Origin: CBDCME01 sp965218865
Lineage (GTDB): Bacteria; Pseudomonadota; Alphaproteobacteria; JAAXGF01
Length of the DNA: 30,122 nt
Reading direction: 5' to 3'
Assembly (NCBI GenBank): GCA_965218865.1
Contig: CBDCME010000033.1
Span: 1 to 30,122, forward strand
The notes beneath the pieces were generated by a model that saw nothing but the letters and a program-made list of their open reading frames with translations, was not told the DNA's origin and did not search any database. Positions 7,320-16,470 of the stretch are shown here, one piece after another (within the stretch, counting starts at the first letter, position 1; each line of letters starts with the position of its first letter). Both the position numbers and the translations under genes were made by a program.

Positions 7320-7506
7320 GCACCCGTGGTGGCGGCAATTTTCGACGTGTCGTGGCGGGGACCGCGAACGATACGGGCCAGCCGGACGCCGGTTTAGGGC
7401 AATTTTAACCACTTCGATTACCTTTTCCGGTGAATTGAAGGATCTCATCCGATTTAAAGGGCGGATCGATGGCGCGCCGCGATAACGCGCCGACGTGGGA
7501 ACAAAG

Positions 7507-8655
7507 ATGCAAAAATCGAACGCGCTCAAGCTGCGCGAACCCCAAAGTACCGGTATCGACGACTTGATCGGACTTGCCCGCCAAAAATCCAAGGCTGGCC
7601 GGAAGGAATTGTTCGCCACCGTACGCGACCTCTTCCTCGAGGGCCACGAGCGCCTGAGCGACCGGGAACGCGCCCTGATGGGCGATATCCTGAGGCAGCT
7701 CATCACCGACGTCGAAAAATCGGTTCGCCGCGACTTGGCCGAAAGGCTATCCGAAATACCCCAAGGTTCGAACGCCTTGGTCCTGAGCCTCGCCAACAAC
7801 GACTTTGAAGTCGCGCACCCTATACTCTTGAACTCGGATTTGTTACAAGACATTGATTTAATCGAGATTATTCGGCACCGGACGCAGTCGCATCAGCTCG
7901 CTGTCGCGATGCGGCAAAACGTCACCGAGGACGTGTCCCAGGCCTTGGTCGATACGGGCAACACCGACGTCATCACGACGTTGCTCCACAACGAGGACGC
8001 GGAGATTTCACGCAATGTAATGGCGTACCTCGTCGAAGAATCGAAACGCGTGAACAGCTTTCAGGAACCCTTGGTGCATCGTCGCGACCTCTCACCGGAT
8101 TTGGCCCGGAAAATGTATTGGTGGGTGTCGGCGGCGCTACGAAAACACATCGTCGATACGTTCGACGTCGACGCGCTGGCGTTGGACGAAGCCATCGGTT
8201 CCGTGGTGAACGACGTCATCGAGAAGGAAGAGCGCGCGATCGAGGAGGGCGACGCCAGCCAGCGGACAGTCGATGAACTTCACGCGAAGGGCAAGTTGAA
8301 CGGAAAGGTTCTCATCGATTCGCTGCGCCAAGGCGAAATCTCGCTCTTCGAAACGGCGTTGGCGAAGCTCACCCGCCTTAATCTCAAGATGACACGGCGC
8401 TTGATATACGAACCCGGCGGCGAGGGAATCGCGATGGCGTGCAAGGCCATCAACATGCAGCCCAAGATATTTTCCACGATCTACGAACTCACACGCCTGG
8501 CCGATCCCCTGCGAAAGGCCGCGCATCCCAAGGAATTGGATCGGGTGAACGAATTCTACCGCAAGCTAAAGCCCCGGGACGCCAAGACCGTCGTCGGGCG
8601 TTGGCGGCAAAGTTCGGAATACAATCACGCCATAGCCCGCCTGGAAAAGACGTAA
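7507..8655 (+). CDS. DUF2336 family protein (HEAT-like helical repeats)
   Basis: 382 residues, fully helical in appearance, with repeated degenerate helix pairs. Examples are RRDLAERLSEIPQGSNALVL followed by SLANNDFEVAHPILLNSDLL, and VSQALVDTGNTDVITTLLHN. This LAERL...LA.D...VA.PLL..S..L pattern is the DUF2336 signature, an alphaproteobacterial family of unknown biochemical function that is often near sensory kinases. There is no signal peptide or membrane helix, so it is likely cytoplasmic. The ATG at 7507 is preferred over the GTG at 7495 because a GGGA lies a suitable distance upstream. The histidine kinase starts 4 nt after the stop, so the two were probably one transcript and may act in one signalling pathway. 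An inverted repeat (7471-7476/7486-7491) lies just upstream. Confidence 0.85.
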   Translation: MQKSNALKLREPQSTGIDDLIGLARQKSKAGRKELFATVRDLFLEGHERLSDRERALMGDILRQLITDVEKSVRRDLAERLSEIPQGSNALVLSLANNDFEVAHPILLNSDLLQDIDLIEIIRHRTQSHQLAVAMRQNVTEDVSQALVDTGNTDVITTLLHNEDAEISRNVMAYLVEESKRVNSFQEPLVHRRDLSPDLARKMYWWVSAALRKHIVDTFDVDALALDEAIGSVVNDVIEKEERAIEEGDASQRTVDELHAKGKLNGKVLIDSLRQGEISLFETALAKLTRLNLKMTRRLIYEPGGEGIAMACKAINMQPKIFSTIYELTRLADPLRKAAHPKELDRVNEFYRKLKPRDAKTVVGRWRQSSEYNHAIARLEKT

Positions 8656-8659
8656 CGAC

Positions 8660-10643
8660 ATGAAATCCGGCGCCAAGTACTTCAGCCGCCGCGACGCCAC
8701 CGCCGGGCGCAAGTCCAAGGGGCGCTCCCTGAACGAGGGATTCGCCAAGGTCGCGGATACGGTCGAATTGCGCCGCTCGGTCGAGGAAGGCCTGTTGAAC
8801 GCCGGCGCGCCCATGTACGCCGCGGATACCTCGGGAAAACTGATCTACGCCAACGACGCCTACCGCAAATTGCTCGCGGCCTCGAAGCCGCCACCGGGAT
8901 CCAAGGGTGGCGGTCGCGACATCGTGTCGCGGCTCGGGCTCGAGCGGGTCGTGCGCGAAGGCGTGCCCTGCTCAATCGACGAATCGATTCGGCTCAACGA
9001 CAAATTGAGCCATTTTCACGCTCATCATTTTCCCATCACCGGGCGCGGCGACGCGGTCGTGGCCGTGGGGGGCGTGTATTACGATTCCTCGGCCGAGAGA
9101 AAGATCAACGAGCGGGTGGCTCAACTGCAGGCCCGATTCGACGACATCACCCGACTGGTTTCGGACTGGGTCTGGGAATCGGACCGCGAATTCAAACTGA
9201 CCTATCTCTCCGCCAGGGTCACGGAGTTCTTCGGGATCCATCCGAGACTCATCCTGGGTTCGAGCCTCTTCGACGTTGGCGTTTTTAACGGCGGTGGCCC
9301 CGACATTCCGGACCAATCCAGGCGAACGCCATTTCGGGACAAGACCTTCCGCGTCGTTGGATACGACGGCAAGGTGCGCCTGTGCCTCCTCAGCGGCATG
9401 CCTATTTTCGACGTGACCAGCGGCACCTTCGTGGGTTACCGCGGCACCGGCACCGACATCACCGAGCGGGTCCAGGCGGAGGAAAGAGCCCTTCGGGCCC
9501 AGGCGCAGCTTTACGAAGCGATCGAAACGAGTTCCGAGGGTTTTGCCCTGTTCGACGCCGAGGATTGTCTGGTCGTCTGCAACAGCAAGTAGCGCGAATA
9601 CCATTCCGCGATCGCCAACCGTCTCGTTCCCGGCGCCAGTTTCGAATCGTTGATTCTTGATGGCGCCGAATCCGGCCAGTTTCCCGCCGCCGCCGATCAG
9701 GTCGAGAATTGGGTGGCGGAACAGATGTCACGCCATGAAAACCCCGGCGGCGCCTATGAATTGAAGCTCGCGGATGGGCGTTGGTTGAAAGCGAGCGACC
9801 GGCGCACGAACAATGGCTGTGTCGTTTGCCTGCGCACCGACATCACCGAGTTTAAACGGCGCGAAAAAGCCCTGCGTACGGCCGAGGAGACGTCGCGCAA
9901 GGCACGCGAGGCGGCGGAGCGGGCGAATTTCGAGCAAGAGCGAGTTCCTCGCCAACATCAGTCATGAACTGCGCACGCCCCTCAACGCCATCATCGGCTT
10001 TTCCGAGATCATGCTGGCGGAGATGTTCGGTTCGATCGGCAACGACAGATACAAGGAATACCTCAAGGACATCCACGACAGCGGTTCTCATTTATTGAAT
10101 CTTATCAACGATATTCTCGACCTCGCCAAAACCGAGAAGGGAAAGATCGATCTCATCGAAAGCGACGTCGACGTCGCCGAGGTCGCCGGCGCCAGCATCC
10201 GACTGGTCTCGGAGCGGGCGAAGCGGACCAAGGTCACGATCACGACCAAGATCGCCGACGGCCTACCCCAGCTTCACGCCGACGAACGCAAGATCAAACA
10301 GATTCTCCTCAATCTGCTCGGTAACGCGGTCAAGTTCACGCCACCCGATGGCCAGGTCGTCGTCTCGGCCGGGCTTTCGAGAGAGGGGGACTTCTTCCTT
10401 CAAGTCAGCGATACCGGCATCGGAATCGCGGAAGAGCATATTCCCACCGTGTTGGCGCCCTTCGGGCAGGTCGACAGCACCCTGAGCCGGCGATTCCAGG
10501 GAACCGGCCTGGGACTTCCCCTGACCAAGGCACTCGTCGAATTGCACGAAGGCACCTTGGAGGTCCAGAGCGAGATCGACATCGGGGCCACCGTCATCGC
10601 GCGTTTTCCCGCCCGCCGCCTGGTCGCCCACGATACCAAATAG
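8660..10643 (+). pseudogene. Multi-PAS sensor histidine kinase, broken by a stop and a frameshift
   Basis: If repaired, it encodes about 660 residues. Residues 1-310 hold two PAS regions (LIYANDAYRKLLAASK; WVWESDREFKLTYLSARVTE followed by FFGIHP, ending in GYRGTGTDITERVQAEE). A third PAS begins at YEAIETSSEGFALFDAEDCL. There an in-frame TAG (9590-9592) interrupts NSK-REYHSAIANRLVPGASF; relatives usually have Tyr at this point. The frame then continues to about 9930, where one extra base (the TTT near 9929) shifts it just before SSKSEFLANISHELRTPLNA. The catalytic half is otherwise complete: phospho-acceptor His at 9963-9965, an N-box with LLNLLGNAVKFTPP, the G1 box VSDTGIGI and the G2 box GTGLGLPL. 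There are no membrane helices, so it would be a soluble kinase. No response regulator is adjacent. It may be truly inactive, or an assembly error. Confidence 0.85.
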
Positions 10644-10738
10644 GTACGCCCGAGGCCATATTCCGGCGCCGCCTTTTACCCCTTATTAAGATACCGGCGC
10701 GACGATCATTCCATCAGGCAACCATTCGGGGGGGCGCG

Positions 10739-10942
10739 ATGACCCTGTCATCAACCGAGTTGGAAAATTTGATCGACGTGGTCGAAAACAAGCTGAGCAC
10801 GATGATGATCCACGACTGCGCCGACATGCGCGAGGCGAAGATGCTCAAGAATTGCGTCGACAAACTCAAGTCGATGAAATCGAGCGCCGAGGCCATCGTC
10901 GGTGAAGCCCCCGAGGCCGTCGCGGCCGTCAGCAGTCACTGA
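10739..10942 (+). CDS. Small helical protein of unknown function
   Basis: 67 residues, preceded by a run of seven G (GGGGGGGCGCG) that can serve as a strong ribosome-binding site. The sequence ELENLIDVVENKLSTMMIHD and MREAKMLKNCVDKLKSMKSS suggests two amphipathic helices, followed by an Ala/Val-rich tail. There are two Cys residues (in IHDCADM and LKNCVDK) but no CxxC metal motif. It sits about 95 bp after the kinase pseudogene and could be an accessory of it, but nothing in the sequence proves that. Codon use is normal for the surroundings. Confidence 0.55.
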   Translation: MTLSSTELENLIDVVENKLSTMMIHDCADMREAKMLKNCVDKLKSMKSSAEAIVGEAPEAVAAVSSH

Positions 10943-11200
10943 CGCCGGCCCCAGCGGCTGCCCGCCTCGACCTCTCGGGGCTAACCTGATCGGCGCGATA
11001 TCCCGGCGCTCCACGCGGGTCTTGCGAATCCAGTCAACAAATGGATCCCCGCCTTCGCAAATGACGGTGGAGGCTGGATCGAATTCCTTGGCCGACCGAC
11101 CGATCAATCGCCCCGGTTCGTCGGCATTGAGGCCAGCCTCGATCAAGCGGCCGTGAACCTATCCGGAGACTTGGGCCCGACCCGAGCCGCAACATCGAGG

Positions 11201-11210
11201 CCTTGCACGC
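11201..11210 (+). repeat. Target-site duplication of ISAs1 copy 2, left
   Basis: CCTTGCACGC occurs immediately before the left end and again at 13291-13300 immediately after the right end. A 10-bp duplication fits the ISAs1 family and shows that copy 2 arrived by transposition. Confidence 0.93.
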
Positions 11211-13290
11211 CAGGAACAATTTTTAGTCGCGGTTGAGGGTTCGGGATGAGTGGGATCGTGCTCGGTGCACGGGGTTCGGGGAGCCCCGAGCTTGCCTCGA
11301 CGACGTCATGGGGACTGCTCGAAGCCACCGGACGGCGTTTTCGGATTCGACAGGCACACCGGTCCGCCCGCGCCGCTCGGCGGCACGTCCCGGTCCGGGG
11401 GAGAGGCGTGCTGTCTCAGGCGATGGGCGCGGTCATGATCGCGTCGAGGGCCTCCTGCGCCCGGGCGGCATAGTGCCGGTTGGCCTCGGGCAGATAACGG
11501 AAGCGTCCGTCGCAGCGCACGATGGCGATGGCCGCGTTGGTCAAGCAGGCGAGATTTCTGGGCAGGTGACGCACGTAGGCCCGGCATCGGTCTTCGTCGT
11601 AGGTGAAGTCGCGCACGTAGTGCAGGCGGTTCTCGATATGCCAGTGGTTGCGCACCAGTTCGAGCAACTCCTCGGGTCCGGCGCGCTCTGCGCCGAGCGA
11701 GGTGAGGCTCCAGGTCACCTTGATGCTGCGCTTGCCGGTCTTGAGGATCTCGCGTTCGCGCTCGATGCGCATGGCCTGGCGTCGCCCGTGGAGGTTGGCG
11801 TAGCCGTCCCACTCGGCAGCGGAGAGGTCGACGACGGCGCAGCGTCGGCGCTCGATGCGGCCATGGCCCTTGTCGACGGTTTCGTGCCAGAGCGCATCGC
11901 TGAAGTCGATCGCCTTGAGGTCTTCGAAGATCATCTCCTGGTTGTCCTTGACCGCGCTCATCACGTAGTCGGCGCGACGCCCGAGCAGGCAGCGCGCGGT
12001 CTCGTGCTGAGCGTGCATCGCGTCCATGGTGACGATCCGGCCTGTGAGGTCGAGGCCGCTGGAGAGTTCGCGCACGGCCGGGATTTCGTTGCTCTTGCGG
12101 TCGACCTCGACCTGCCCGAGGACCACGCCGGTGTCGTGCTCGACCGCCGCCACCATCATCCTGCGCCCGTCTTCGGTCTGCTTCGAGGCGCCGCGCAGAT
12201 CCTTTCCGTCCATGGCGACCGGCGCGTGCGCGCTGCCATGCTGGCCGGTCCACTGGCTAATCGCGTTGTCCAGGGTCTCTGGCGGCAGGGCGGTGAGGGT
12301 CTTGTGGAAGGTGGTGATCGCGGGCGGGGTGTAGCGCTGTTTGGAAGGGCTCCAGAACGCACCCACCGCCTCGAGCTGCTCCTGGGAGAGCAGGGCGGCG
12401 AACTGGGCGAACGCGTTCACCCCCCGGTATCCGGCAAGCCGGGCGGCGACGGCGATCACCAGAATGGTGTTGAGCGCATAGCGCTTGCCCCGGGCATGGC
12501 GGTACTCGGGCACCTCACCCAGACACTCGAACAGGCTGCGCAGCCGGGGCGCGGCCATCGGCTCGGTGTGCTGCTCGGCGTTCCAGTGTGCCGGCATCCC
12601 GGTACGGCTCAGCGCCTCGGGGGCGCCGTCTGTCAGTCCGAACACGAAGACCTCCTTGGGCTGACCGTGGTGGCGCCAGCGCGCTGCCCCTCCGGGCTCA
12701 CGGGCAAAGCCCCGCGTCAGCCCCAGAGAGCGCCAGTTCGACGCGCGGTAGCAGGTGCCGGCAAATCGCGAGACGTCCACGAACGTCTCCGCCAGAAGAG
12801 CCGGATATCCGTGCACCGCCTGGATGTCCTCAGACAGCCGCCGCAGGCTCAGCCCCAGCACACGGGAGGCCAGGTTCGGCACTCGGCCAGGCGTCAGAAT
12901 GACGAAGCGCGAGTTGTTGGCGATCAGATGCAGACGCCGGAACTGCTGCTCGGCCGACCACCCGATCCAGCGATCACGCGCGCCCAGCTTGAACGCGCCG
13001 GGCTGCCAGCCGATCAGTGCGAGCCAGGTCTCGCCATGCACCGCGACATGGCGCAGGCCCTTGCCGATGACGCCGTGGAACGCCAGGTAGTGGTGCTGCT
13101 CCACCAACCGGTCCCAGCGCCGGTGCTCCTGCGCGCCCCAGGTCGGACGCACCGTGACCGCGCGCAAATCAATGGACGAATCCGAGACCGGCAGCGTCGC
13201 CATGACCGGCACACTGCCACACCGAGAATGAAATGGCCAGCGCCGCGATCACCTCACCCTGATCACTGGGCGGACAAAAAACTAGCCCTG
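11211..13290 (-). mobile_element. ISAs1-family insertion sequence, copy 2
   Basis: 2080 bp with the same termini as copy 1 (CAGGAACAATTTTT left, complement of CAGGGCTAGTTTTTTG right) and flanked by a perfect 10-bp target duplication. The one base difference noticed is C5489 to T11721. It lies between the small gene ending at 10942 and the acyltransferase starting at 13354, about 63 bp from the latter's start, and may have changed that gene's expression. Confidence 0.95.
11416..13212 (-). CDS. ISAs1-family transposase with DUF4338 domain, copy 2
   Basis: Same 598-residue protein as at 5184-6980 except Glu498 to Lys (KRSIEVT to KRSIKVT), located between the second catalytic Asp (397) and the catalytic Glu (527). 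All three catalytic residues and the whole DruA-like domain are preserved. Since this copy has a perfect target duplication, it is the recently mobilised one. Whether E498K affects activity cannot be told from sequence; Glu-to-Lys is a charge reversal but lies outside the DDE triad. The opposite strand of the element is also open over about 700 codons. That is an effect of GC-rich coding and not a gene. Confidence 0.9.
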   Translation of the reverse strand: MPVMATLPVSDSSIDLRAVTVRPTWGAQEHRRWDRLVEQHHYLAFHGVIGKGLRHVAVHGETWLALIGWQPGAFKLGARDRWIGWSAEQQFRRLHLIANNSRFVILTPGRVPNLASRVLGLSLRRLSEDIQAVHGYPALLAETFVDVSRFAGTCYRASNWRSLGLTRGFAREPGGAARWRHHGQPKEVFVFGLTDGAPEALSRTGMPAHWNAEQHTEPMAAPRLRSLFECLGEVPEYRHARGKRYALNTILVIAVAARLAGYRGVNAFAQFAALLSQEQLEAVGAFWSPSKQRYTPPAITTFHKTLTALPPETLDNAISQWTGQHGSAHAPVAMDGKDLRGASKQTEDGRRMMVAAVEHDTGVVLGQVEVDRKSNEIPAVRELSSGLDLTGRIVTMDAMHAQHETARCLLGRRADYVMSAVKDNQEMIFEDLKAIDFSDALWHETVDKGHGRIERRRCAVVDLSAAEWDGYANLHGRRQAMRIEREREILKTGKRSIKVTWSLTSLGAERAGPEELLELVRNHWHIENRLHYVRDFTYDEDRCRAYVRHLPRNLACLTNAAIAIVRCDGRFRYLPEANRHYAARAQEALDAIMTAPIA

Positions 13291-13300
13291 CCTTGCACGC
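13291..13300 (+). repeat. Target-site duplication of ISAs1 copy 2, right
   Basis: CCTTGCACGC, identical to 11201-11210 on the other side of the element. Confidence 0.93.
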
Positions 13301-13353
13301 TATTTGACAAGCCGAGTGCCGGCGGCGAATCTTATGATGGTGTTTACTACGCT

Positions 13354-14448
13354 ATGTGCAAGCTACCGCCGGCCCCGCCCACGAAGAGCAGTCGAACGCG
13401 GTATCACATCCTCCGGCAACAAGTGTGGAGCAACGTCCTGTCGCGCGACAACGGAAAGGGAGTAAGTCCGCCAGCCGTCGAGCGCTCGACCGGCGACGAC
13501 AAGCGCGAGCGTATCCCGGCGGATAAACGGCGACCTCCGCTGGCGCGGATGCGGGACGTGGTCGATCTCGCGATGTTCGGAACGACCTTCCTCATCGGCC
13601 TGTTACCGTCCGAGCGGATCGCACGAGCGCTTTGTGATGGCCTCGCCTGGTGCCATGCGAAAGCGCGCGGCCTTTCACCGGAGCAACGTCGCCTGTTCGA
13701 ACAGGCGGTCGAGCGCGCGGGCCTCTCGCTCTCGGCGCCCGAGTTTCAACTTCGCCGCGTCGGCGAAACCTATCGCGAGATCTTCCTGCTGATGAAGTTT
13801 CTGCGCCGCGGCCGCGCGCTGCCATCCGTGACCCTGGTCGGCGCCGAGCATGTCACGGAAGGCCTCTCCCTGGGCCGCGGCGTGATCCTCTGGGTTGGCG
13901 TATTCGCGGCCTCCGATTTCGTGACCAAGATGGCCTTCCACCGGGCCGGTTTCGCGGTCCGGCACCTGAGCATGCATTTCCATGGCGGCTCGAACTCGTG
14001 GCTGGGGCGTCGGGCCATTTCGAGGCTTAGGATCGCGGTCGAGAACCGCTACCTCGCGGAGCGCCTCGTGCTCTCGCCAGGCGACAAGCTCGGGCCGTTG
14101 AGGACGCTTCAACGCCGTCTTCGCGAAAATTGCGTGGTCTCGATCAGCGCCGTCTCAGGCGAGGGCGGGTCGCTCCCAATGCCGCTCCTGGGCGACGCCA
14201 TACCCATTGGACGCGCGGCACCACGTCTCTGCCAGACGACCGGAGCGGCGATTTTGCCGGTCTTCACCATTCAGCACGAGACCGGAGGGTTTGAGGTCGT
14301 GATCGCGCCGCCGTTGAAGCAGGTGGGGAAAGGCAAGGCCGGTCAATCGATTCTAGTACGCGAATACGGCGACAGACACGAGCCCTACGTTCAGCGCACC
14401 CCTTTTGCCTGGCGAGGCTGGCCCGAATGGCGACCCGATCCACGCTGA
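13354..14448 (+). CDS. LpxL/HtrB-like lysophospholipid acyltransferase family protein
   Basis: About 364 residues from the ATG at 13354, or 299 from the ATG at 13549 (MRDVVDLAMFG), which is the more family-like start. The protein has an N-terminal hydrophobic segment (LAMFGTTFLIGLLPSERIAR) that could anchor it at the inner membrane. A central region follows the layout of lipid A/phospholipid acyltransferases: VTLVGAEHVTEGLSLGRGVI as the strand before the active-site region, HLSMHFHGGSNSWLGRRAIS, VVSISAVSGEGG, and the late AAPRLCQTTGAAILPVFTI. The canonical HX4D/E motif is not clean; HRAGFAV or HLSMHFH stands in its place. The C-terminal REYGDRHEPYVQRTPFAWRG WPEW pattern resembles the EPYVR..P..W ending of the family. 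The frame is open upstream through ISAs1 copy 2, so the extended open frame is artefactual. Substrate is unknown. Confidence 0.7.
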   Translation: MCKLPPAPPTKSSRTRYHILRQQVWSNVLSRDNGKGVSPPAVERSTGDDKRERIPADKRRPPLARMRDVVDLAMFGTTFLIGLLPSERIARALCDGLAWCHAKARGLSPEQRRLFEQAVERAGLSLSAPEFQLRRVGETYREIFLLMKFLRRGRALPSVTLVGAEHVTEGLSLGRGVILWVGVFAASDFVTKMAFHRAGFAVRHLSMHFHGGSNSWLGRRAISRLRIAVENRYLAERLVLSPGDKLGPLRTLQRRLRENCVVSISAVSGEGGSLPMPLLGDAIPIGRAAPRLCQTTGAAILPVFTIQHETGGFEVVIAPPLKQVGKGKAGQSILVREYGDRHEPYVQRTPFAWRGWPEWRPDPR

Positions 14449-14525
14449 TAGCGGGGAGTCGCCGTCGGCAGCCGCGCACGTATCCACGATCTATCTGGGG
14501 TCGTCACCGCGAGCGATGAGTCCCT

Positions 14526-15419
14526 TCACCCGCTTCCGTCGTTCTCGGGGCCGCCTGGTTTCCCCTTGGCGTATTTTCCCTCCTCATCCATATAGGCGTC
14601 GAACCCGACGACGCGGCGCAAGGCCGCGAATTCAAGCAGGCGGTCATCGGGATGCTTGCCATTCGCCATCTCGTGCAGCGACTCCTGCATGGCCCGGATG
14701 GAGGCGGACAACCGGGTCAAGGGGTAGGCCGCGACCGCGAAGCCCATTTGACCCAGTTCGGTGGCCGGCACCATCGGGGTATCGCCGCCCTCGATCATGT
14801 TCGCCACGATCGGCCCCGGTAGCTCCCGGCAAACGCGCCGCATTTCCTCGCGGTTCCTGGGACCTTCGACGAGCAGAAGATCGGCGCCGATTTCCGTGAA
14901 CGTTCGGGCCCGGGTCAAGGCTTCGTCAAGACCGTGGACCTGGCGGGCGTCGGTGCGCGCGAGGATGAGGATTTCGGGGCCCGAGTCCCGGGCATCCACG
15001 GCGGCCTGGATACGCGTGAACGCTTCGTCCCGCTCGACCACCGATTTGCCTCGGGTGTGGCTACAGCGTTTCGGGGCCACCTGATCCTCGATCATAATGG
15101 CCGTGAATCCGGCGGCGGCGTAGCCATCGACCGTGCGTTTTACGTTCATTGCGTTTCCGTAACCGGTATCGCCGTCGCCGATGACGGGAATGTCGACGAC
15201 CTGGCAGATGTTGCGGCCCTGATCGACCATTTCGGCGTAGGAGATCATGCCGGTATCCGGCATCCCGAGCCGCGTCGCGGAAACGCCGAAGCCGCTCATG
15301 AAGGTCAACGAAAAACCGGCTTGTTCGACGAGTCGGACGGACATCGGGTCGAAACAACATGGCATCAGCTGAAATTGCCGCTTCGAGAGCAGTTCCCTTA
15401 ATTTACCGGCCGGAGACAT
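14526..15419 (-). CDS. Isocitrate lyase/PEP mutase superfamily enzyme
   Basis: 297 residues, typical length. Members cleave or form C-C or C-P bonds of 2-hydroxy/keto acids in a TIM barrel with Mg. Visible motifs are MSGFGVSATRLGMPDTGMIS near residues 41-60, the metal-binding GDGDTGYGNA (81-90), IMIEDQVAPKRCSHTRGK (108-124) with the catalytic-loop Cys119, and ILARTDAR in the second half. Most lyases of the family have KRCGH; here the Gly is Ser. Close family names are carboxyvinyl-carboxyphosphonate phosphorylmutase, methylisocitrate lyase, dimethylmalate lyase and oxaloacetate decarboxylase; sequence alone does not decide between them. The ATG at 15419 has GGAAAGAGGG upstream as ribosome-binding site. 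It is convergent with the acyltransferase gene and has no operon partner. Confidence 0.85.
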   Translation of the reverse strand: MSPAGKLRELLSKRQFQLMPCCFDPMSVRLVEQAGFSLTFMSGFGVSATRLGMPDTGMISYAEMVDQGRNICQVVDIPVIGDGDTGYGNAMNVKRTVDGYAAAGFTAIMIEDQVAPKRCSHTRGKSVVERDEAFTRIQAAVDARDSGPEILILARTDARQVHGLDEALTRARTFTEIGADLLLVEGPRNREEMRRVCRELPGPIVANMIEGGDTPMVPATELGQMGFAVAAYPLTRLSASIRAMQESLHEMANGKHPDDRLLEFAALRRVVGFDAYMDEEGKYAKGKPGGPENDGSG

Positions 15420-15825
15420 GGCACCCTCTTTCCTTTGGCGAAATCAGCATTCTTGTTATCAGCCCCGAACTCTTCCGAGGTTTCGTAAAAAAAGTGTTGA
15501 GGGGCGCGAAAAACCTTGTTTTTTTTCAATCAGCTAAACCAGCGAAAAATAGCGCGCCGCCTAATATCCGATTTTTTGCCGGTCCGTCAACTTTCGGATA
15601 TGGCGGTGCACCTCCGTTCGGTTTTGGTCGCGGGAGAAGAATTGGCTGGCGGGGCCCCCAGCCTTGGACCATGAGGAGGCCGGTGGCGGCGTTGGCGACG
15701 AAGGCGGCGCGGGTGAAGTGGTCGGGAATCGGCGGGACCAGCCAGGAGAAGCCAGCGGTCCGCGCACCGTGCCATCGCGAATATGGTCGCGATTGGGTAA
15801 TAGACTGATCGAACTTTTTGGGCGT
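15420..15825. other. Intergenic region with an inverted repeat
   Basis: About 400 bp without a supported gene. It contains the likely promoter and leader of the gene at 14526-15419 (AT-richer stretch at 15440-15540 with T- and A-runs) and an 8-bp inverted repeat, ATATCCGA (15564-15571) and TCGGATAT (15594-15601). On the minus strand the stretch 15770-15660 reads SWLVPPIPDHFTRAAFVANA followed by ATGLLMVQGWG, which looks protein-like but has no start or clear family. It may be a gene remnant. Confidence 0.4.
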
Positions 15826-16047
15826 TGCGCCGATCACTTGTACCACACCGAGCGGCCTCATTCCGCCCTCGCCGCCCAAACGCCGGCCGAGGCTTACGGG
15901 GCCAAACAATCTGTGGATATGATGGATAAGGCTGCCGGCTATCCCCACAGGCTCAATAACCGCGATCAGGAAGTAGAAAATAGGATCTTGGCGGCATAAT
16001 TAGCCACCGGAATACACCTTAACCCCGCCGCCAACCTGTCCAACCAG
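15826..16047 (+). pseudogene. 3' end of an IS3-family transposase and its right flank
   Basis: The frame ending with TAA at 15997-15999 carries LYHTERPHSALAAQTPAEAY followed by VDMMDKA and ends RILAA. That is the usual C-terminal sequence of IS3-group OrfB integrases (Y...RPHSAL...TP.EAY). The catalytic domain upstream is missing. The stretch to about 16047 (AATACACC, CCGCCAACCTGTCCAACCAG) resembles the terminal region of such elements. It is directly followed by the IS66 fragment, so this IS was cut by later rearrangement. Confidence 0.7.
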
Positions 16048-16061
16048 GTGGGACCAGCTCA

Positions 16062-16470
16062 CCCGGCCGGGGTCGCACCAAAACGGGACGGCTTTGGGTC
16101 TATGTGCGCGACGATCGGCCGTGGCGCGGCGCGGCGCCGCCGGGGGCGGTCTACTTCTACAGTCCCGACCGCAAGGGCGAACACCCCAGGCAGCACCTGG
16201 CCAAGTTCAAGGGCACGTTGCAGGCGGATGGCTACGCCGGCTTCAACGAGCTTTACGCGGCCAAGGCAAACGCCAAGGCCGACGTCGTCGAGGCCGCCTG
16301 CTGGGCCCACGCGCGGCGGAAGTTCCACGACATTCACGTCGCCGGGCCATCGCCGATCGCCGAAGAGGCGCTGCGAAGAATCGGAGAACTCTACAGCATA
16401 GAAGACGACATCCGCGGCCAGGCGGCGGAAGACCGGCGGGCGGCGAGGCAAGCCCGGAGCAAACCCTTGG
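16062..16470 (+). pseudogene. Internal fragment of an IS66-family transposase
   Basis: The frame reads GRTKTGRLWVYVRDDRPW, then GAVYFYSPDRKGEHPRQHLA followed by LQADGYAGFNELY, then VVEAACWAHARRKFHDIH and PIAEEALRRIGELYSIEDDI. These are the central DDE-region motifs of IS66 TnpC, including the second catalytic Asp in LQADGYAGF and the CWAHARRKF block. Both the N-terminal zinc-finger/leucine-zipper part and the C-terminal part with the last catalytic residue are missing. Around 16464-16475 the frame runs without a break into a DNA-methylase C-terminus. Confidence 0.85.

Noticed and set aside
10943..11200. Possible minus-strand gene reading GLNADEPGRLIGRSAKEFDP
   Set aside because: It continues antisense through the small gene at 10739-10942, has no family resemblance I can name and no ribosome-binding site. 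The region is left as unassigned intergenic DNA.
4979..13290. Composite transposon formed by the two ISAs1 copies
   Set aside because: The outer flanks (GAGTGCAGAG and CCTTGCACGC) do not match, and copy 2 has its own perfect target duplication, so it inserted independently.
11233..14448. A 1071-codon open frame that runs antisense through ISAs1 copy 2 into the acyltransferase
   Set aside because: The first 700 codons mirror the transposase gene and also occur as an open frame in copy 1. It is a GC-rich shadow frame that happens to be in phase with the acyltransferase.
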